In this document: positions 26,740 through 35,200 of the stretch, piece by piece
Position numbering within the stretch: the first letter of the stretch is position 1
How the letters are laid out: each line of letters opens with the position of its first letter
NCBI GenBank assembly: GCA_011959205.1
Contig: BLLV01000099.1
Coordinates: 1-43,310 of the forward strand
Direction: 5' to 3'
Origin: Bacteroidaceae bacterium
Lineage (GTDB): Bacteria; Bacteroidota; Bacteroidia; Bacteroidales; Bacteroidaceae
DNA length: 43,310 bases
Translations under genes and position numbers: made by a program
Notes under the pieces: generated by a model
Database searches by the model: none
The model's input: only the letters and a program-made list of their open reading frames with translations
Told to the model about the DNA's origin: nothing

Positions 26740-27178
26740 CTTTATACTTGCCGGGCATCCTACCAGATAGCTGCAAGACACCGCTATGTGCCGAAGGACT
26801 ACGGAATGTGGTGCGACACCATACGTTTGCTTGAAAAGTGTGGCAAAGACGTAAGCATTAACTGAAGTTCTTCAAATTCTAATCTTGTCATAATTATAAA
26901 GGGTGTTATCGGTGCAACTTTGCACGTGGCAAAATTACAACACGATAACAACCTCTAAAAGGTGTATTTCAGTTAATGCTTACGCAAAGACATTCGCAGC
27001 GTGAAGTACATCTGTCTGAAAGACCTTAAAGCGGAACACGACCGCTGACTGCATAAGGTGAATGCAGCGGAGGAAAAGCGCAGAAGCATAGAGAAGCTAC
27101 AAAGAGCCAAGCAGCGAGAAGATGAATTTTACAAGAATAAATCTTGTTTCTTCGGTATTGTTATCACTGACAACGACA
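26740..27178 (+). pseudogene. pcfJ-like gene remnant
   Basis: Joined across the insertion at 26851, the frame reads YQIAARHRYVPKDYGMWCD, RLLEKCGKD, KYICLKDLKAEHDR, a TGA at 27046-27048 in place of a probable Trp, and then a charged helix and FFGIVITDND. These words match PcfJ-like proteins of conjugative plasmids and Bacteroides elements. The gene lacks its start, has a nonsense codon, carries a MITE, adjoins an IS66 fragment and loses similarity near 27178, so it is dead. It marks the degraded right side of the mobile region. Confidence 0.65.
26851..26983. mobile_element. 133-bp MITE with IS66-like ends
   Basis: A non-coding element bounded by perfect 16-bp inverted repeats, GTAAGCATTAACTGAA at 26851-26866 and its complement at 26968-26983. 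It is flanked by an exact 8-bp target duplication, GCAAAGAC, at 26843-26850 and 26984-26991. Removing the element and one copy of the duplication restores the pcfJ-like frame. The GTAAGC ends and 8-bp duplication are IS66 features; the first nine bases also match the end of the neighbouring IS66 fragment. Inside are a short palindrome, GTGCAACTTTGCAC (26912-26925), and a GTTATCG/CGATAAC pair. Confidence 0.88.
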
Positions 27179-27231
27179 TATGTAATGATCTTCTTATCAT
27201 CGGAAGCTCTCAGATATCCATCCTTCGTCAT
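27097..27231 (-). pseudogene. Truncated last gene of the envelope operon
   Basis: An ATG at 27231 overlaps the stop codon of the preceding small membrane gene as ATGA, the usual sign of translational coupling. Only the first 17 or so codons (MTKDGYLRASDDKKIIT) are likely to be original; beyond about 27178 the DNA is pcfJ-like on the other strand, and the frame stops at 27097. I read this as an eleventh operon gene cut off by the element junction. It could also be a chance ORF. Confidence 0.35.
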
Positions 27232-27524
27232 AGTTTTTTCTTAAAGGTTCTTATTAGAAGAAATATCAAAGCTACAGCTACTACTAAGTCAATGATATTC
27301 CAAAGAACTCTTCCGAGTGTAACTTTGAAGAATGGCTGAAACAAAAGAGCTAATCCAGCAAATAAGAACCCAAGTCCATCTCTTTTATTTTTAAAATAGT
27401 CATATGATAGATAAACAAATGTACCTGCCGCTGCAAATCTCACTAATTCATAGAAGCCATATGGCATATCTGCTAAGCAAAGAATTAGCATTATGGCGAT
27501 TATAAGTTTCAATATCGGTTTCAT
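27228..27524 (-). CDS. Small membrane protein, DUF6804-like
   Basis: A 98-aa protein that is almost entirely hydrophobic, with three or four membrane segments (about residues 5-20, 25-42, 50-66 and 73-92) and a basic C-terminus, RTFKKKL. The pattern MPYGFYELVRFAAAG with LGRVLWNIID resembles DUF6804-type small membrane proteins; this is recognition from memory. It follows the protease by 6 bp and is probably the end of the intact operon. It would sit in the inner membrane; its role is unknown. Confidence 0.7.
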   Translation of the reverse strand: MKPILKLIIAIMLILCLADMPYGFYELVRFAAAGTFVYLSYDYFKNKRDGLGFLFAGLALLFQPFFKVTLGRVLWNIIDLVVAVALIFLLIRTFKKKL

Positions 27525-27530
27525 GTGGAT

Positions 27531-28292
27531 TTATTCTATATATGGTTTGACAACATCTATACTCCAAGCATAATTTAAATTAGCTTGAGAACCATCAGCA
27601 AAAGAACCGGAAGTGATGCCAATGGCTTCTCCATACTCATTGATTAGTGCACCGCCACTACTTCCGTGATCAATAAGTGCGCTTATCTGCATTAAATTAT
27701 CTGCACGCCATTGTGAAACTTCTCCTGAAGAGAAAGTGTTTTCCAATCCTCGTGGACTACCGATTGCATAGACTTTATCTCCAATTTTAGGTTTAGATTT
27801 TGCTATCGGAATGTAATTTGTATTTTGGCAGTTTACCTTAAATACGATAAAATCCTCTTTTTCACTTTTATGAAGGACTTTTGCTACAGAATACGATTTA
27901 TTACTGCCAGCCAACTTTATCTGTTCTCTACCAATGGTAGTCCCTTTAAATACGTGATAGTTACTAACGGCAAGCCCATCGTTACTCACAAAGAAACCTG
28001 AGCCTTGATACCCATTACTGCCATCACTCGTAAAAATCATAAATACAGCATTACCATATCTATCGAAAACTTGAGAACCTTCCAGTTTATGATTAGAACG
28101 TTTGCTATTTTCTCTTTTTTGACTTGATGACGTTCGTCTTTCTCGAACTTCTTTTGTAGGAGAACCATCTCTATCACTTTCGGTTACTATTTCGGTTGAT
28201 CTAAACCGCTCTCTTTGATTTCTTGCAGATTTACGGCAGCTAATGAAAGTGACGCAACAGAAAACAATTAGTAATACTGATATTTTTTTCAT
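27531..28292 (-). CDS. Trypsin-like serine protease lipoprotein
   Basis: A 253-aa S1C/HtrA-like protease without a PDZ domain. It starts with a lipoprotein signal (LLIVFCCVTFISC, Cys 19), then a charged linker to about residue 75, then the protease fold. All three catalytic residues are visible: His in SNYHVFKG, Asp in EKEDFIVFKV and Ser in HGSSGGAL. It is thus a secreted, membrane-attached protease in the periplasm or on the outer membrane. It lies 1 bp after the MotB/ZorB-like gene. An active trypsin-like protease in a stator operon may act as maturation factor, quality control or effector. Confidence 0.88.
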   Translation of the reverse strand: MKKISVLLIVFCCVTFISCRKSARNQRERFRSTEIVTESDRDGSPTKEVRERRTSSSQKRENSKRSNHKLEGSQVFDRYGNAVFMIFTSDGSNGYQGSGFFVSNDGLAVSNYHVFKGTTIGREQIKLAGSNKSYSVAKVLHKSEKEDFIVFKVNCQNTNYIPIAKSKPKIGDKVYAIGSPRGLENTFSSGEVSQWRADNLMQISALIDHGSSGGALINEYGEAIGITSGSFADGSQANLNYAWSIDVVKPYIE

Positions 28293-28293
28293 A

Positions 28294-28941
28294 CTAGTTA
28301 ATAACCCCCGGCTTGGGTAAAATATGTATTAGAAATCTTTGATTTTTAGTATTAGAAGCATTATCAGGATATGCTCTTAAAGCACCTTCTGTGCCACTAC
28401 CACAGACTAGCACTTCACAATTTTTTCGCTTTAAATCCAAATGGCGGTTAATTTGAAAATAGCGATACAAAGACAAAGCCCTTTGGTAACTCAAATCAAA
28501 ATTTCCAGTAAATCCATCATTGGAGGCTTGACCTTCAATAATTAACAAATACTTTACCGACTCACCATACTCTTCTTCTGCATGCTTTAGGAATTGATCT
28601 ATTGCTAAGCCTGCGCTATATAGTTCTTCTCTTTTTTCTAGTGGAATATGAGTAATTTCAGATTGACCTATTGGGAACGAGACATCAATCTTTAGCACAT
28701 GTTTCTTATGCAATTCATTGTACTCAAACCATTTACTATCAATATTTTGTATGCTATTTTCAATATTATGAATCTTATCGATTTCTGCTTGAGTTGCAAT
28801 TTGTAAATCATTTGCTTTTTTGAGTGCTCGTCCCATTGCAATAATCGCTACAACAAAGAGTACAAGTAATGTAAAGAACAAGCTAGTCATCAAATCTGAA
28901 TAGCTTGTCCAAAACAAAGATTTCTTATTTCCTTTTGCCAT
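28294..28941 (-). CDS. MotB/ZorB-like OmpA-family stator partner
   Basis: A 215-aa inner-membrane protein. It has a short basic cytoplasmic tail and one membrane helix (about 17-36) preceded by WTSYSDLMTS, with Asp 16 at the position of the ion-binding aspartate of MotB/ZorB. A periplasmic linker leads to an OmpA-like peptidoglycan-binding domain (IEGQASNDG, then NFDLSYQRALSLYRYF, a reading of the family's EGHTD...LSxxRA pattern). It would anchor a proton channel to the cell wall. It is 5 bp downstream of its MotA/ZorA-like partner, as in known stator pairs. Confidence 0.88.
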   Translation of the reverse strand: MAKGNKKSLFWTSYSDLMTSLFFTLLVLFVVAIIAMGRALKKANDLQIATQAEIDKIHNIENSIQNIDSKWFEYNELHKKHVLKIDVSFPIGQSEITHIPLEKREELYSAGLAIDQFLKHAEEEYGESVKYLLIIEGQASNDGFTGNFDLSYQRALSLYRYFQINRHLDLKRKNCEVLVCGSGTEGALRAYPDNASNTKNQRFLIHILPKPGVIN

Positions 28942-28946
28942 ACATG

Positions 28947-30587
28947 TTAGATTTTAATATCAAACACTTGGACGCAAAGCATAGCAAGAAGCATAATAAA
29001 TGAACCACAAACGCCAACAGCAATTGCTACATTCATCCAATTACGCTTAGTATTTCCTTTAGAATCCAATGGTGTACCAATAGAACTTGCTAGAGTTTGA
29101 ATTGCATTACCTTGCTCATCAATCTTTTGTTGTTGAGTTAGTATTGTTTGATTCAGTTTCTCCATTACTTTAGCCAACTCGTTCATTTGACTTGGCACAT
29201 TTGCGAATTGTAACTTTAATGATTCGCGCTGAGTTGAGATCTCATTTTCAAGCAATTCCTTTTGTGCAGCTAACATTTCTTTGATTGCTGTGTTCTGAGT
29301 TTCAAAAGTACTTGATATACTCTCAATGCCTTGACGAGATTGTTCTTCTACCTCTTTGAATGTATCCTTTAGTCCACCAAATGGGTCATTAATTTCTGCT
29401 ATCTTATTATTAATAGCTACACGTTGATCTTCAAGTGCTTTTGAAAGGCTCTCTTGTTGTTCTTCAATCAATGCTTGAACTTGTTGATTTTGCTTTTGGA
29501 AAACCTCAGTCAAATTAGAGATACTTCCAGCTAGACTTGTTCCTAAATTATCCAAGGCATCTTGAACAACAGAGTCTAGACTAGACATCTGTTGTCTCAT
29601 CATGCCTTGTCTGTCTTGAACATATTCAATCTCACTCTTGAAATAATTACCTAATTCTTCAGAAAGACGAGTCCTGTCCTCAATATCACCCAAGCGTGAA
29701 TTCAATTTAACTACCTGAGCTATATATTCTTCTGAATTTCCAAGATGTTCAAAAAGGCGTTCCAACTCTTCTGTACATCCTTGCAGCTTATCATATACTT
29801 CTACATTAGCTTTAGCAATCTTAGCAATCTTTATTTTATCAATAGCATCAAGTAATTTTACTTGATTGTCATAATTGTCAGTTACTTGAGATAAGGTTTC
29901 CTTTAATTCTTTGGTATTTTCAGCAAAAGTACTATTGAAATTGTTTAAGTCATTTGCCATTTTTGTAAGTGCACCGGTAAGGTTATCTGACATATTAGGC
30001 ATAACTTTTGTCTGAATCCAAGACAGAAATTTGTTCTTCATCTTAAGCATCTCACCTCGTGCCTCCTTGTACTTTGAGGTAGAAATGGCTGTAAACATGA
30101 CACCAAGAAAGCTTGCAATCATAGCAATACCAATATCAGTCAGAAGAGTCTTAATTCCTTCGACCTGAATATTAGTACCTGTCAATAAAGTTCCAAGGTC
30201 TGTCCAAGCAAAAGATACAACTCCAATTGCGGCACCTAAAATTGTAGCCATAAGGCCAAGATAAAGGGGTGTCGATAACATTGTATCAACATCTTCCTCT
30301 ATTCTTTGGGAATCTCTTTCAACTATCTCCTTGATTATCTGATAATCTGCAGACGTATTCTGATTTTCATTTAGATACCCATTAATATCATTCAAAGTTC
30401 CTTCAAATTCTGCATGATTAAGAGAGCATTCTATTGTGTTACTTTCTTTATGTAATGACAATGTATTTGTATTAGGGAACAATGCTCTAAGTTTACCAAT
30501 AATTGACAGGTTCTTAAAGAATGCAATTACTTGAAGGACAACGATAAATGCTACGACAATCGCTACTATATAATATTGAACAGACAT
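28947..30587 (-). CDS. MotA/TolQ/ExbB-type stator protein, ZorA-like
   Basis: A 546-aa channel-forming protein. An N-terminal helix (residues 5-25) is followed by a pair of membrane helices in the typical MotA/ExbB spacing: STPLYLGLMATILGAAIGVV (106-125) and a segment at 150-172 (IGIAMIASFLGVMFTAIST). A long coiled-coil cytoplasmic region runs from about 200 to 500, and a further hydrophobic segment (about 519-541) ends the protein. The long tail is the hallmark of ZorA, whose tail passes a signal into the cytoplasm; the extra C-terminal helix is not something I know from ZorA. None of the Zorya effectors (ZorC, ZorD, ZorE) is nearby. Confidence 0.85.
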   Translation of the reverse strand: MSVQYYIVAIVVAFIVVLQVIAFFKNLSIIGKLRALFPNTNTLSLHKESNTIECSLNHAEFEGTLNDINGYLNENQNTSADYQIIKEIVERDSQRIEEDVDTMLSTPLYLGLMATILGAAIGVVSFAWTDLGTLLTGTNIQVEGIKTLLTDIGIAMIASFLGVMFTAISTSKYKEARGEMLKMKNKFLSWIQTKVMPNMSDNLTGALTKMANDLNNFNSTFAENTKELKETLSQVTDNYDNQVKLLDAIDKIKIAKIAKANVEVYDKLQGCTEELERLFEHLGNSEEYIAQVVKLNSRLGDIEDRTRLSEELGNYFKSEIEYVQDRQGMMRQQMSSLDSVVQDALDNLGTSLAGSISNLTEVFQKQNQQVQALIEEQQESLSKALEDQRVAINNKIAEINDPFGGLKDTFKEVEEQSRQGIESISSTFETQNTAIKEMLAAQKELLENEISTQRESLKLQFANVPSQMNELAKVMEKLNQTILTQQQKIDEQGNAIQTLASSIGTPLDSKGNTKRNWMNVAIAVGVCGSFIMLLAMLCVQVFDIKI

Positions 30588-30590
30588 AGT

Positions 30591-31409
30591 TTATTGCTTA
30601 ATTAATGAAATAACCGCTTTCTTTTCTACTTGAAATGATCCCACCATCAGTTTTGCTTCTCCAATAGAAATAATCTGGATTGTATTGGCACCTTCCATTT
30701 GATTTTGGATGTCACAATATGGAATGAGATATCGATTAACATCTGATATGGCTTTAATCATAGGACCATCATCAGTATTAATTGTAAATTTGTAAATACT
30801 GCCACTTTTGCTTGCCCAATATAGAGAATCAGACGAAATCATGCTCTCTTCTAGTGTACCATTTTCTGATACTTCAAAATAGATTTTCTCGGAAGGATCA
30901 TCAGAGCCGAAACTAACAGAATAGCTTTCCAGCATCTTCCTAAGACGAGAAATTTCTTTGTCCTTATCGGTTAGATTTTTGTTATATTCTTTTTTTAATG
31001 TTTCTAACTGGCTTTTGGCCTCTTCTTCAATTTTTTCTTTCTCATCAAGAGCTTTTACCCAACCACTTTCAAGTTCGTTGTTTTTTTTGTTTTCTTCATC
31101 GAATTTCTTAGTTTGCTCTTCTAATGATTGCTGAAACTTTTCAATCTCGGCATCCTTATCTGAAAGCAGTTTTTGGTTCTTTTCGTTCTCTTTTTTATGC
31201 ATTTGAATTTCTTTTTCAAGTTCCTTAATTTTATCGATGAGTTCTTGGTTGTTTCTACTATTACCAGCCAAATTTCCTGTAAGATAGGACGATTTATTAT
31301 AATATGTCTCTTTGAAGCTACTCATACAAGGTTGATTGAGAATGAATGCTAATGCACGCTGCATGTCAGAAGAATTCTGCGGATCTACTTTTATATTGAC
31401 TTCAAACAT
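30591..31409 (-). CDS. Coiled-coil cytoplasmic protein with shared C-terminal module
   Basis: A 272-aa soluble protein. A small N-terminal region is followed by a long coiled coil (about residues 58-160, rich in Glu and Lys) and a C-terminal beta-rich module of about 90 residues (YWASKSGSIYKFTI ... IPYCDIQNQ ... SFQVEKKAVISLI). That module is clearly related to the C-terminus of the next upstream protein. It has no signal or membrane segment, so it should stay in the cytoplasm. It is 3 bp from each neighbour, just before the stator genes, and could connect the stator tail to the cytoskeletal-type proteins. I do not recognise the family. Confidence 0.75.
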   Translation of the reverse strand: MFEVNIKVDPQNSSDMQRALAFILNQPCMSSFKETYYNKSSYLTGNLAGNSRNNQELIDKIKELEKEIQMHKKENEKNQKLLSDKDAEIEKFQQSLEEQTKKFDEENKKNNELESGWVKALDEKEKIEEEAKSQLETLKKEYNKNLTDKDKEISRLRKMLESYSVSFGSDDPSEKIYFEVSENGTLEESMISSDSLYWASKSGSIYKFTINTDDGPMIKAISDVNRYLIPYCDIQNQMEGANTIQIISIGEAKLMVGSFQVEKKAVISLIKQ

Positions 31410-31412
31410 AAC

Positions 31413-32276
31413 TTAACAATATTGGATTATAATTTTTGTGAGAACTTGAAAGTCACTAGACAAGATCCCAGGCTTCTTCACATTTACACTCTTTGCTTGG
31501 TCTGGATCAATTCCGTTTGTTTGAACTTCACAGAAAGGATCAATAACGCTAGTTCGGTTATTAATAGCTTTACCTGTCTTTGCACAACAAAATTCAAAAG
31601 CATAAATGCCATTGCTTTTCCACGCTCTATACATGGCAACATCAGCAGATTGAGCTATTGACAACTTTCCTCCATCAACAGCTTTAAGCCAAATATATTC
31701 ACGAGTTTCTGCTTGCTTATTGGCAACTTTGTCATTATTATCTTTTGTCTTCACTGTGTTGGGTAACATAGAATTAGTACCCTGTTCACGAAAAGCATTC
31801 TTTTTCACACCTCCTGTTGTAGAGCTTGATTGTACTTTTCGTGAATTACTCAATTGACTTTCAAGGACGTGTATACGATTCTTTAACTGTACAAATTCAT
31901 CTTCTATTTTCGTGTAATCTTTTTTCAGTTCGTTGAATGAAAAACTATTGTCGCAATCCATATCAGAATGACTATATGCATAATTAGTGTGTGCTTTATA
32001 GATTGCATATAGACTAAATAAAATGGCGATACCACAAAGTATCAAAATCAAATATATGTCTGGAAAGCCACTAATTAGATTATGATGTATGGATTCATTT
32101 AAGCTATTACTTAGATCTCTTGTTGATGTTTCTAGACAATTCACCTTTGAAGTCAATTCCTCAAAAATAGAATCTTGCTTAACCTTGATACTATCTTGGG
32201 CAAAAAGAGTATTGTTAAAGCTGTATGCAAGCAGATGAAACAAAAACAAGCCGCTTCTTCTCTTTGAATTATTCAT
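31413..32276 (-). CDS. Membrane-anchored coiled-coil protein with shared module
   Basis: A 287-aa protein. I use the ATG at 32276 (MNNSKRRSG), which overlaps the end of the preceding gene; a GTG two codons earlier is possible. It has a signal-like N-terminus ending near AQDS (residue 28), a short extracytoplasmic part, a membrane helix at about 73-95, then a cytoplasmic coiled coil (112-145) and a C-terminal module (about 190-287: YRAWKSNGIYAFEF ... DPFCEVQTN ... SSDFQVLTKIII). The module matches that of the following 272-aa protein. The topology puts both modules in the cytoplasm, one tethered and one free. Family unknown. Confidence 0.75.
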   Translation of the reverse strand: MNNSKRRSGLFLFHLLAYSFNNTLFAQDSIKVKQDSIFEELTSKVNCLETSTRDLSNSLNESIHHNLISGFPDIYLILILCGIAILFSLYAIYKAHTNYAYSHSDMDCDNSFSFNELKKDYTKIEDEFVQLKNRIHVLESQLSNSRKVQSSSTTGGVKKNAFREQGTNSMLPNTVKTKDNNDKVANKQAETREYIWLKAVDGGKLSIAQSADVAMYRAWKSNGIYAFEFCCAKTGKAINNRTSVIDPFCEVQTNGIDPDQAKSVNVKKPGILSSDFQVLTKIIIQYC

Positions 32277-35200
32277 TTTCACAAACTCTATTACTTAAAT
32301 CATTAATTACACCAATTATCGGATAGAAGAATAGAGTCTCTTCTAACTTATCATCAAGACTGACATCACTAGTATCCAATTTCAAACGAACACCTTTCTC
32401 TACATATGTAGACAGGTTCTCGTTGAAACACTTTGCAGCTAAATCAAGATGTTGCTTATCAATACCAAACTCGTTACTTAACGAAAATCCCTGAATACGT
32501 GCTAGTTTCAAAGCAATAAAGTTAAAATAGGCTCTTACGTCTTTAACAACATCATCATACATTGTCTGTGCATCAGCATATGTTTCTGATTCACACAGTA
32601 AGTTCCTTGAAACTCCTAAAAGAATACTCTTCGCGGATTCTATATTAGTTGGTTCGTGGCTCAAGAACAAACCACCCTTACAAGTAGCTTCCTTTGGGTT
32701 CTCAGAATTTAGTATCAGCTTAATATCCTTATCAATATCAGAATCATACACCAACTTAAAAATGTGCCTTGTTAGCTTCTCAAGAGAAGATTTATTAGGA
32801 CTTAGAACAGATACTACTTTCGAACCATTACCACTAAACGCTATATTCGCGGGAACTTCTAATCCCTTTGCTTTCATGAGATGAGCCAAGTGATAAATAA
32901 TAGAAGTATAGAAGATGAAGAATACTATCTTTTGGCTTCCATTACGCATTAAATACGCATTAAAATCAACTGCATCACTCATAGACTTTGCTTTAATCTT
33001 TTCGTTATCAGCAAGAGAAAACAAGAAAGATGCAACCTCAGAAGAATTACCATAGTTATTAGCAGTCTTTTGGATGAGCATTTTCTGTAATTCCTCTTCA
33101 CCTTCAAGTTTTGAAATGAAATCATCTTTACATTGTCTGATAATACCGTTTAGTTCTCCATTTTGAACGCTAACTAAGCTATTACCAAAGATTGCATCAG
33201 CAGCAAATCTCATGGATGATATACACTTTACACCATTTGTATCCGCAACAACAATGTCTGTTGTACCCCCGCCTATATCAATTGTAACGATATTAGTCAC
33301 ATCAGATCTGGTTTTTTGGAAGAATGAATATGGAGCAACAGATTCTGTTATAGAAGTTGGAACTCCGGTTTGATTAAAGTATTTTTTATACGCAGCTGTC
33401 CACAAACGCTCAAATAGTCCTTTCTTAAAGGCAGACATACTTATTGGATAAAACCATTTGATTTGCGTTTGCTGTATACTAGCTCCTTCTTGAACTACTT
33501 TTGTACGTATCATCATAAACAAAGATTCGATATAACATTTTATTCTTTGCTCATTAGTGGGACTAGCTTGACTCCACTTTAAGTTAGGGACGTACTCATT
33601 GTACTTTGTGCCTACTATTTTTTGATTATACATAAATGCAGGAGATGCATTGCCAAATGGCTCATATGCTCCAATTCCAGTGCCATTACGTCCGGAATTT
33701 ACTTTATCAATGCAAAGGACAGTGCGCATGGGAAAATGACAATTAGCGTTCACACCTATAGATTCAGGAATAAACTCACCTCTAATATGATCCATAACCA
33801 CCGCACTATCTGTTGAAAAAAGCAGACTGAACTGTGGCTGGTCGCTATTAAATTCAAATGGCTTAGGTAGTTGGTCATCACCTGAAGAGTACTCTATATG
33901 TGTGTTCGATGTTCCTAAGTCAATGGCAAATGTCAACGAGGCGGCACCTGCACGTTGTTTAAACTTGGGTATTAACAATCCACTGCCTACTCTTTCTTTT
34001 CCAGATTCTGAAACTAAAGAAACTCTTGCAAAATCAAAAGTTTTTCCGTCCAACAAGTACACTTTTGAACTTAGTTCTTCTTGAATGTCCACATTTCTAG
34101 TAACATAATCTGGTACAAATTTACCAGCAATATTAGTATAACAAACACAAGTGCAGTCTTTATTTACAGAATGATCGGAAAGAATAACGATTCTATAATG
34201 TGCATCAGCCTCTTGAGCAAATTTTACAGGAGGAAATACACCTATTGCTAAATCCTCATCAGGAACAACAATTGCACCCTTATTGTTCTGCTCATCTGCT
34301 TTAACATCAAGAGTATATATTCGCTTATATTCTACTTCTCCAGCCTTAATAGGTACACGGAGTGATACTTCAACTCCGGAAGCTACTTGCTTAATTTCAA
34401 AAACCTTTTTACCTGATGGAGCCAAGCCCGTTAAATAATCAGATGTAAAGTAATCAAAGAAAGTATCCTTTATTGGGAACAAATAACCTTCAACATTGCC
34501 ATTTGAACTCTGATAGTTGCCATCAAAATAGTCTGCTTTATTAATAGCAGAAGGGAGCTTTACAATTTTATCTTCAAGGAAGTCGCTGATAGTTAAATAA
34601 GGATGCTGGATATTAATGCCAGGCAGACGCCGTTGCGCAAGAGGCAAAGCATCATAATATGGTACATCAAAACTTCTACCAAATTTAGAACCATAGTACT
34701 CCATGTTTTCATAAGCGTTTCCTCTGACAACAGGAAGAACTAACGGTAATGTTTCTGTCGATTTCAGAGTTTGTAATTCAAAATCAGAGTTTCCTGTGAC
34801 AACAGCTCTTTTGCAATGGAATGAAACTCCATTGATTTCGACATCAAAAGATGTTGTAGTATTAATATTGACACTAAGAGCTTCATAAGTCTTATCTACG
34901 AAGTTTTTTGTACCAGGAATTATTGAAATACACTGATTTTGGATGCTATTAATTTCGTTTTTGAGGCTATTATCAAGAACGAAATAAACAGCATCCATAT
35001 ATTTGGCAACCTCAGGATAATCATTATTAAAGTTCGCATTTGAGTATCTAAATGCAAACATATATTTCAAGAATTCTGGATCTCTTTGGTCAAGAGATGA
35101 ATAGTTTGAATCAAATGCATAATCAGTACCGAAACATAGCTCCTTTGATATAGCAGACTCGTTATTAGCTGTAGAAAAAAATAGTGTTGCAGGTGAAGTA

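Noticed and set aside
28294..30587. Calling the locus a Zorya system.
   Set aside because: Only the stator pair is Zorya-like; ZorC, ZorD and ZorE are absent, and the remaining genes are different.
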